From Myrica gale (Eukaryota; Streptophyta; Magnoliopsida; Fagales; Myricaceae): 64,000 nt of DNA. The notes beneath the pieces are model-generated. The model was not told the origin of the DNA. It did no database searches and saw nothing but the letters and a program-made list of their open reading frames with translations. Location: the NCBI GenBank assembly GCA_963930655.1, contig OZ005609.1:13312501-13376500 (forward strand). Direction: 5' to 3'. Below are positions 58,001 through 64,000 of the stretch, piece by piece. A program made the position numbers and the translations under genes. Each line of letters starts with the position of its first letter. The first letter of the stretch is position 1.

Positions 58001-59167
58001 CTCTTCAGGATAAGCTGTGATGTTGTCTTGCTTATCCCCTGCAACAATATCAACGGCAGCAACTTGGATGTTCAAGTCGTCACCTTTCTCCAAGTCTGAA
58101 ATACTACTTTTCTGTCCATCGATTCCTACTTCTACAGCTTCAAGATAACTTTTGTTTAGAGGATCAAAAATTTGATCAGACTCAGAACCCACAAAAACAG
58201 ACCTTGAATCAACCACTTCCTTTTCATCACCAATAATTTGATCAAACCTATCATCCACGCTCATGCCTCCATCAACCGGAACCTCCATACCCTTAATATC
58301 AGTATCCTTAGTTTCCACATCTGCAACAACAATTGCTCCTGCCACAGTAGCCCCCTCAATTTCCCTCGCAGCCAAAGACTCTTCTACATCCAAACCCCCA
58401 CTTTTCTGGTTTTCCACCGCAGCTTCACCAATCAATTCAGTCCCTTTCCCATCCTTCGTTATCAAGTCCCCTATCACGGTAGAGCTCAGAAACTCCTCCC
58501 ATTGGGAACTTTTAAGTACGTTGTCCTCTCCACGACCACCAGAAAACTCAGCACTGCGCTCGTGAGCACCAGATACACCACTTCCAACCCCTAATGCACC
58601 CAAACTGCCATTCTCGCTCAAACTCTTACCCGCCAAAACCTCCTTCTTCCCCAAAGCCTCATTCCCGATTCCCAAACTCTCCTCAGAACCCTCAACTCCA
58701 CCTAACTCCAAACCCTTACTGCCACCTCCTTCAACTTCCTCGCCCCCCAATATCCCAACTCCTGTACCGCCTACAAAATCATTTTCGTCATCATTATCAT
58801 CATCCATAGTTACCTTGGAAACCGGCCGTAACCTTAAACTCTTATCCATCGAAAAATCCGAGGAACCAACACAAGAGGCACCAGTAGAAACCCCTCCAAT
58901 AGCCTTCTCAGAGGTTTCTTCAACGGGGTTCCCTGCCCCCGTTCCAAAGCCATCATCAGCACTCTCAAACCCCTCATTTTCAGACCCACCATCACCACCA
59001 ACCCCATTATCCTTGCCATTATCAACCTCTAAAGCATAGTTTTTCATTGAATTATCAATATCATCAGAGTCGTGAGAATAAGAAATGGGGAAAGAGAAAT
59101 GAGAACCTAACGGTTTAGAGCTAAGTGACGTCATTTCCGGAGCAGGAGCAGGAGCCTTGGAGTCCAT
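55019..59167 (-). CDS. TOC159: TOC159: GTPase receptor of the chloroplast outer envelope translocon
   Basis: This intact single-exon gene encodes 1382 residues. TOC159 recognises transit peptides of nuclear-encoded photosynthetic preproteins and, with TOC34 and TOC75, passes them through the outer chloroplast membrane. Three parts are visible. The A domain (to about 700) is very acidic and Gly/Ser/Val-rich. The GTPase domain has P-loop GKSGVGKS at residues 744-751, an ATTTVKE block and the DTPG switch. The M domain, from about 1000, holds LLLLCYSLKILSE, PLPYLLSWLLQSR, a DSDIDLDDLYDSDQEEEEDE acid run and a C-terminal beta-rich membrane part ending SIWPGNENYSIY. The frame is open a little further upstream only from a GTG; the ATG at 59167 has a good context (GCCATGG) and a family-like MDSK start. 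Related TOC132/TOC120 have shorter, different A domains. Confidence 0.95.
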   Translation of the reverse strand: MDSKAPAPAPEMTSLSSKPLGSHFSFPISYSHDSDDIDNSMKNYALEVDNGKDNGVGGDGGSENEGFESADDGFGTGAGNPVEETSEKAIGGVSTGASCVGSSDFSMDKSLRLRPVSKVTMDDDNDDENDFVGGTGVGILGGEEVEGGGSKGLELGGVEGSEESLGIGNEALGKKEVLAGKSLSENGSLGALGVGSGVSGAHERSAEFSGGRGEDNVLKSSQWEEFLSSTVIGDLITKDGKGTELIGEAAVENQKSGGLDVEESLAAREIEGATVAGAIVVADVETKDTDIKGMEVPVDGGMSVDDRFDQIIGDEKEVVDSRSVFVGSESDQIFDPLNKSYLEAVEVGIDGQKSSISDLEKGDDLNIQVAAVDIVAGDKQDNITAYPEERENGGLVDTEMNPEEEADSEVRQKEFLVEIATSGAATFSGDKLNAGEVVKMLEVNGVPELAQYESGVVAKPLDNGVIGAADQVDETRVSGMSNTPESVELGSIMNQEIKFEAQDEEKHLSDVEDQLDGSVTDGKSDDMIFGSSEATKQFLEELERGSGAGSHSGAEFSRDHSQRIDGQIVTDSDEEVDTDEDGDGKELFDSAALAALLKAATGAGSDGGGITITSEDGSRLFSVERPAGLGSSLRSVKSGPRQNRPNLFTPDMNMGDHSESNFSEEEKKKLEKLQQIRVKFLRLVQRLGVSAEESIAAQVQYRMTLLAGRQTGQLFSLEMAKRTALLLEAEGKDDLSFSLNILVLGKSGVGKSATINSIFGEEKTLIDAFGPATTTVKEIVGTVDGVKIRVFDTPGLKSSAAEQGINRRILSSVKKFTKKCPPDIVLYVDRLDAQTRDLNDLPLLRSIAGAFGSSIWRSAIITLTHAASAPPDGPSGSPLRYDAFVAQRSHVLQQTIGQAAGDLRLMNPSLMMTPVSLVENHPSCRKNREGQKILPNGLSWRPQLLLLCYSLKILSEVNNLSKPQDLFDHRKLFGFRTRSPPLPYLLSWLLQSRTHPKLTTDQGGDNGDSDIDLDDLYDSDQEEEEDEYDQLPPFKPLRKSQIAKLSKEQKKAYFEEYEYRVKLLQKKQWREELRRMKEIKKKGKVNAEDYVYDGEDDPENGSPAAVPVVLPDAALPPSFDGDNPAYRYRFLEPISQFVTRPVLDTHGWDHDCGYDGVNLEHSLALASQFPAAVTVQITKDKKEFNLHLDSAVSAKHGENGSSMAGFDIQTIGKQLAYIVRGETKFKNLKKNKTTAGISVTFLGENVSTGAKIEDQIALGKRLVLVGSTGTVRSQGDAAYGANLEVRLREADYPIGQDQSSLGLSLVKWRGDLALGANFQSQISLGRNYKVAVRAGLNNKLSGQITVRTSSSDQLQLALVGVLPIVRAIYKSIWPGNENYSIY

Positions 59168-59690
59168 GGCGGTTGAATGTGCTTCTCTAGCTATCACAAA
59201 ACCGCAAAGAAGAAAGTAAAGGGTATTGAAAGGTCGAGAGTATCAGGGTTTTGCTCCACTGGTTTGGAGTTAAGGATGAGGTTTTTGGATTGGGTTTCTG
59301 AGACGATGTTGTGGGAGGGGAGGAACGCACAGAGACGCGAGGGAGATAGAGTGCGAGAGATAAGGTTTAAGGAAAACTCTCGCGCAGCCGCACGGGTCGA
59401 TGCGTGTGGCCTTACGCTTCTGGGGGAGTTTTCGATGTTATTCGTAGGATGAGACAAAATGACAATATGGCCCTTCTAGATTTTTTCTTGTCTCCCTATA
59501 TTGAGTCGTTGCTGGCAGGCAGATCTTTTACGAATTTTTCTAAAATTTCTTTTTCTCCTTTTTTATTTTTTTTTATAACTTTCCTCCACCGAAATATTCC
59601 GAAAGAATATCAGTCTATTTTACACAGGTGGGCTTGAGAAAAGAGAAATATCATTTCTTGCCCCAAATTATAGGTAAATTGTCATTTTAA
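59168..59690 (-). promoter_or_regulatory. 5' leader and presumed promoter of TOC159
   Basis: The 290 bases next to the ATG are GC-rich compared with the flanks and probably transcribed. I see no clear TATA box. A hAT-like repeat begins about 530 bases upstream. Confidence 0.4.
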
Positions 59691-59694
59691 GGTT

Positions 59695-60045
59695 TAAAGT
59701 AAGGCTAAACAAAATCGGATCGAACCAGTTTTGTGGTTTTTATCAGATGAATTCGGTCCGGTCCCGACATGATTCATGAAACCGGATTAATACGGTCTGG
59801 TCTGGTCTAAGATTTTTAGAAATCGGTCCGAACCGGACCAGACCGCATTTCATTTTAAAAATATATATATATACTACGTATAACCTTACTGTGCAGTAGT
59901 AGAGCCTGCGCAGTGCTAAATTTTTTTAAAAAAATATTTTTTATTTTTTAAAAAATAAATCCGGTCCGGACCACTTAAGTGGTATCGACCGGACTGCTTT
60001 CTTCTGTACCGGTCCGGTCCTCTATATTAGTAGGGCTGAATTTCT
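59695..60045. mobile_element. hAT-like repeat rich in CCGGTCCGG
   Basis: Many CGGTCCGG, ACCGGACC and GGTCTGGTC words crowd both sides of an AT-rich core that includes a short TA run. This is the subterminal-repeat pattern of plant hAT elements, with a different word from the repeats at 8752-10274. The left edge reads TAAGGCTAAACAAAATCGG. The right edge is unclear and I see no TSD. Confidence 0.45.
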
Positions 60046-62317
60046 TGTCCTGCAGCCCTGGTTTAAAGTACTAATGTTATTAATATTACACACTTAAATT
60101 ATCTAAATTTATTAATATTAGCCTTCTTTTAGGATCTAATAGTAAATATTGTGCTGGATAATTTTTTTTTGTACATATTCAAATTGTAGTATAGTATAAT
60201 ATTAATGAATTTTAATAACAAAAAACTGATGTTAGTCAACCAAAAAAAAATTTCTTAACGTTCATGTTTGTGATGAACTCTATCAGAATATATGGAATTA
60301 TATAGACATTCAAATGGTCATATTAGTATTTGTAAAACCACTCAAATTTCTTAACATTTTAATTTACTTTAAAGAAAATTCATCATCCATCAATGGGTTC
60401 TCTTAACATTAAGGACAACTCCGAGAATGTATGAATTAAGCACACAAATTCTAGGTTAGTTTTTCGTAGAGATCAAATCGAAGTTAACTTAAGTGGAAAC
60501 TGTGGGGACGATGAGTCCCACTTTAATCTCCTAGAGTTTATGGATATATTAGGTGAATCCACTCGTAAGTTTGCCTTATAGCATTTGACTCGTTACAAAA
60601 AAAAAAATCATTCATACATATTCGTTAACCTCAAATATGTTTTTATTAATAGATAAATATACTTTGTCTTTATAAATTTTGGATTCCTAGTAACTTAAAT
60701 CCAACATCTTCTCTTGACTCACCTGACTGTAATTTCTCCATTTCTCGTCCTATTTATAATAGTAAACAAAATGACTATTTGGCTACGCAGTTATTACTAT
60801 AATTGTCGAATTTATTGGTAACCATGGGGCATCAATATTGTGAGTTTGGATTAAGAGAAATTAGGCAACAATTACATTGATTCAGTTTGATAGAATGCCT
60901 CCAGATTAAATAGAATCCTATACGATAATTGACTAAAGCCAAACAAGCTAGCCATGAGCAGGAATTCCGGTACAGGTCACCGGAATTCCGGATTCCGCCC
61001 GAACAAAATCCCTCTCTTACAGCATGGGCAGCATTTTCTCGACTGGTCTTTATATAAAAATCCATGGACGAACAAAGAGGCAAATAAACAAAACGTCAAA
61101 GATTCTTCTTTCAATCGAAAGCTCCCATCGACCGATTTTATCTAAAAATCCAAGGGCTGAAAGTTGCTCATAATCAACAAGCGGCGTGTTGTTCGATTTT
61201 GTCAGCTTTTTGGAAGATAAAGTTTAAGAGATTTGAGTTATATTTGTCAGCACGTGTTGCTGTTAACTTTACTCCTCTTATTCCTCATCCCAAATGCTTG
61301 GCGTACATTAGCTTCTTCATAGCTCATCTAAATTTTGACAGCATCTTTTTTTCTTCTAATAAGGCAATTTGAATGCTCTCTCAATCTCCCAAAATTTCCC
61401 ACTTATTTGTAGGTGCCTAAAATTAATGCTCATTCATGTAATAGAACTATTTGGTTATCTTCTATTTTTTTTTTTCACTTAAAACAATATTATTGGACGC
61501 ATTTTCATATTCGATGGATGCAACATCAATAACTTCGGTCATAATTAGTAAAATCACAGGGGATAGCTTCATGTAAATAGGCTTTCCAAAAGGTAACTGA
61601 AGCGTGCAAAGGCGTCCTCGTGCCGAATGGAAAATGGTTATCGAGCGCAAAAGCAGAGAAGAAAACTTTGTTGCAAGACCTATCCCTTAAGCAGGGACAC
61701 AAGTTGTTCTTGGTGATCTCACAATCCCGAGTGGAAGGACAGTCACTCACTAGTGTTTTTAGATATTTCATTAAAAAATGAGGAGAAAAATTAATTGTAC
61801 GTTTCCAAATTACCAAAACAATCTCGAGCAGAGATCTTAATTATTAACTTTAAAATGCTCTTAATATGTCAAAGTGGTAGTTGAGATCCGTACTTGAGAT
61901 TGTTTTGATAGTCTGAGACGTGAGAATTTTTTTTTCCAAAAAAAAAACAACAAATAGAAGATAACAAAATTTTGTATTTGTTTCAAACTGTTGCTATATA
62001 TAAATTTGATACAGTAGCTATAAAAACTTATTTTCGTGGCAAGAAAACAAAAAATTCCATAGTCGGGCACTTAAAGTAGGCTGTTGGGTTAGGCTCCGTT
62101 TACTGGGCCGGTGGGTGGGCTCCTAACGAACTAAAAAGTGCAAACCCTATCCACGTTGTCAAAAGAATGCCCTAGCTTCCGTCCACCCTAGAAAACCCAC
62201 CTGGGCGTGGTGGTTTTTATTAAATAGATATTTTTAAGATATTATTAATACGCACACATCTTGATACGAAAAACCGCTAAAGGTTGGTAAACAAATATGT
62301 TTCACAATAAAAAGCAA
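60046..62317. other. Intergenic AT-rich DNA
   Basis: No gene family is recognised on either strand. A small cluster of GGAATTCCGG words lies at 60958-60995. Short frames are scattered and lack motifs. Confidence 0.5.
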
Positions 62318-62728
62318 GGGTTAATTATATTTTACACGCACGTAGTGTGAGAGTTCTGATACTTTGTTCACAATTCTTTCAATTTTGAGACATTTCACTA
62401 ACGTGGTTTGGGGACTTGACGATTTGGACCCCGCTGTCTATTATCCGTTATTTCGAACAGAAAAGTCAGTCACGTGTTTAGCACGTGGCTCACATGTCCA
62501 TTTTATCCTCAATATTCAAAAAGACATAATTACACTTTACACTCATGTGATTTGGAGGGTCTAGCATTTTGCACACCGTTCTTTTATTTTTGAGACACTT
62601 TGCACCCCAAAAAATCAGTCACGCGTTTTGCACGTTGTTGAATTTTTCGTTAGAAATAACAGATAAATTGACAGGGGTGCAAAGTGTTAATACTCTCAAA
62701 CCACGTAGGTTCAAAGTGTAATTAATCC
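62318..62728. mobile_element. MULE-like MITE, possibly two copies merged
   Basis: The left end GGTTAATTATATTTTACAC pairs with the right end, read inward, GGATTAATTACACTTTGAAC. A third end-like block, CATAATTACACTTTACACTC, occurs inside at about 62524 in the same direction as the left end, so two related insertions may have fused. CACTTTGCACCCC words link it to the elements at 3097 and 10330. Confidence 0.55.
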
Positions 62729-64000
62729 TATAAATAATGTAATTGCGATTTCTCTTAACAAAACATACCTAACATTCTCGTCTTTTTAGATATTTTATGT
62801 TGTGTCGTAAGAGATGTAATGACAAATAACTAGATATTTGGATAGATAAGGGATAATGAGAAATATTAATGGGTAGAGCAGAAAAGAAAGAAAAAAAACA
62901 GAGGATATAAATGAAATTAAATCCCAGTGAAAACTAAAAATTAATACTTTCATAGTTTTCATTGATTATAAAATAGATTAACCTATGACAATTGAGAATT
63001 TAGATCTGAGATTGAAAAAAAAAAATTGCATCTATTGGATGCTTCCTACCCAACTTAATTTTTCTTGTACACTACAAGAAAATCAGGCTCCCTCCACACG
63101 CTATTTTGCAATCCACATCATCCTGTCACTAAAGTGCATGCTTCATCCACGACTACGTGAAATTCATCACAGTTGAAGACGAAATCCTCGACCATACATC
63201 AACGTCGTGTTTTGTGGTTAGCGAAGCTTTGAGATACTGTTTACTGTGGCACCCACCAAGTTCCACATTACATCTCCATGATACATCGACAATGCAGGTG
63301 GTCATGAAATTGAATTTAGCTAGTCACCATTCCTCTACCATCTGGTTCCGTCAAGAGTGTCATATAATCGGTGATGGAGATCGTCGCCTTTGGTTTTCTT
63401 CTTAATAATCGTCATTGTTGGTTAAGGATCACTCTTCGCTGTGGCGGATTTATTGTTAGCCCAATGCAAAACGTTGATTTTTTTAATAACTAATATCTTT
63501 CCTTTAACCAGGCTTCTACCTAAAGCTCAGCCTAAGCTCAGCCACCCACTTGCTCCCAACCTTTTTTTTAAAAAAACATAGGTCACCCTGTTTAAATTCA
63601 ATTTTTCTCCCTCTCCCTCTCCAGACGCCTCCTGCTCCTCCACCCTCCTCCCTCTCCAAACCTGCACCGCCGACTCCCTCTCTGCCTCTCTGTGCCTCTC
63701 TAATCCACCACCAGCGCCGACTCTCTCTCCCTATCTACCTCTCTTTGGATCTCTCTCTCTCAAGTCTCATTGTCTCAGACTCTCAGTCGACTCTTTCTCT
63801 CTCTCAAGTCTCATTGTCTCAGACTCTCCGCCACTGCTGGTTGCTTTCTTTTGTTGTGGAGTTGTTGGGGAGTTTTTCTTGAAGTTCACATCTTATTGAC
63901 AAAGAACAGAGCACTTACGCAATCAAATAATGAATATTACAGTTTTTCCCTTCTATCTCTTTTTCTCCCCATTCGAAGCTTTAATTATAGAGGGTTCTCA
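62729..64000. other. Right edge: AT-rich DNA, then a pyrimidine-rich leader-like stretch
   Basis: No gene is recognised to 63540. From about 63600 to 63850 the plus strand is rich in CT, with CTCTCC repeats and a directly repeated block, CTCTCTCAAGTCTCATTGTC followed by TCAGACTCTC (about 63757 and 63804). Such CT-rich DNA is common in plant 5' UTRs and in LTR leaders; the downstream gene or element would lie beyond the window. Confidence 0.35.

Noticed and set aside
58238..59039. Plus-strand frames rich in Pro and Ser opposite the TOC159 start
   Set aside because: They are shadows of the acidic, Gly/Ser-rich A domain.
59168..59197. Upstream extension of the TOC159 frame
   Set aside because: It begins at GTG; the ATG at 59167 has a good context and a family-like start.

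Overview
This window is nuclear DNA from a flowering plant, most likely a eudicot and probably a rosid. It is AT-rich, its introns have plant-type borders, and its genes are plant-specific families. I cannot name the species. Four host genes are recognisable. Three are on the minus strand: a GT34 xyloglucan xylosyltransferase (XXT2-like, 1420-2775), an AlkB-type 2-oxoglutarate/Fe(II) dioxygenase split into exons (5039-8274, 5' end unresolved), and the chloroplast import receptor TOC159 (55019-59167). One is on the plus strand: a three-exon rubber-elongation-factor/small-rubber-particle (LDAP/SRPP) protein (13211-14301).

The first 15 kb is gene space sprinkled with small non-autonomous DNA transposons. 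Several have clear target-site duplications (TSDs). One, inside an intron of the AlkB-type gene, is a Pack-MULE carrying a piece of a callose synthase gene.

From about 15.5 to 53.1 kb lies a nest of transposable elements that can be taken apart layer by layer. The oldest layer is a plus-strand copia element (A; 15560-16600 and 49739-53131). A minus-strand copia element (B; LTRs 16601-17104 and 49219-49738) sits inside it. B is itself interrupted by a Mutator-like element (MULE, about 18285-31569), a SIRE-type copia element (C; 32330-45309, TSD GACAA) and a degenerate gypsy element (about 45416-48928). The MULE is split by a nearly intact Tekay-type Ty3/gypsy element (21285-29451, TSD TCGCT) with a 1429-codon gag-pol frame. 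SIRE-C is split by a 3.77-kb probable solo gypsy LTR (36540-40307, TSD AATAA). A SINE with a perfect 16-bp TSD sits in the 3' LTR of copia A. Broken reading frames resume across each insertion, which gives the order of events.

From 53 to 64 kb come TOC159, its 5' leader, further small transposon-like repeats, and a pyrimidine-rich stretch near the right edge that resembles the leader of a gene or LTR lying outside. As I recall the Arabidopsis map, XXT2 (At4g02500), TOC159 (At4g02510) and an AlkB-like oxygenase (At4g02485) are neighbours on chromosome 4. If so, this window is the same ancestral block, expanded here by the transposon nest.
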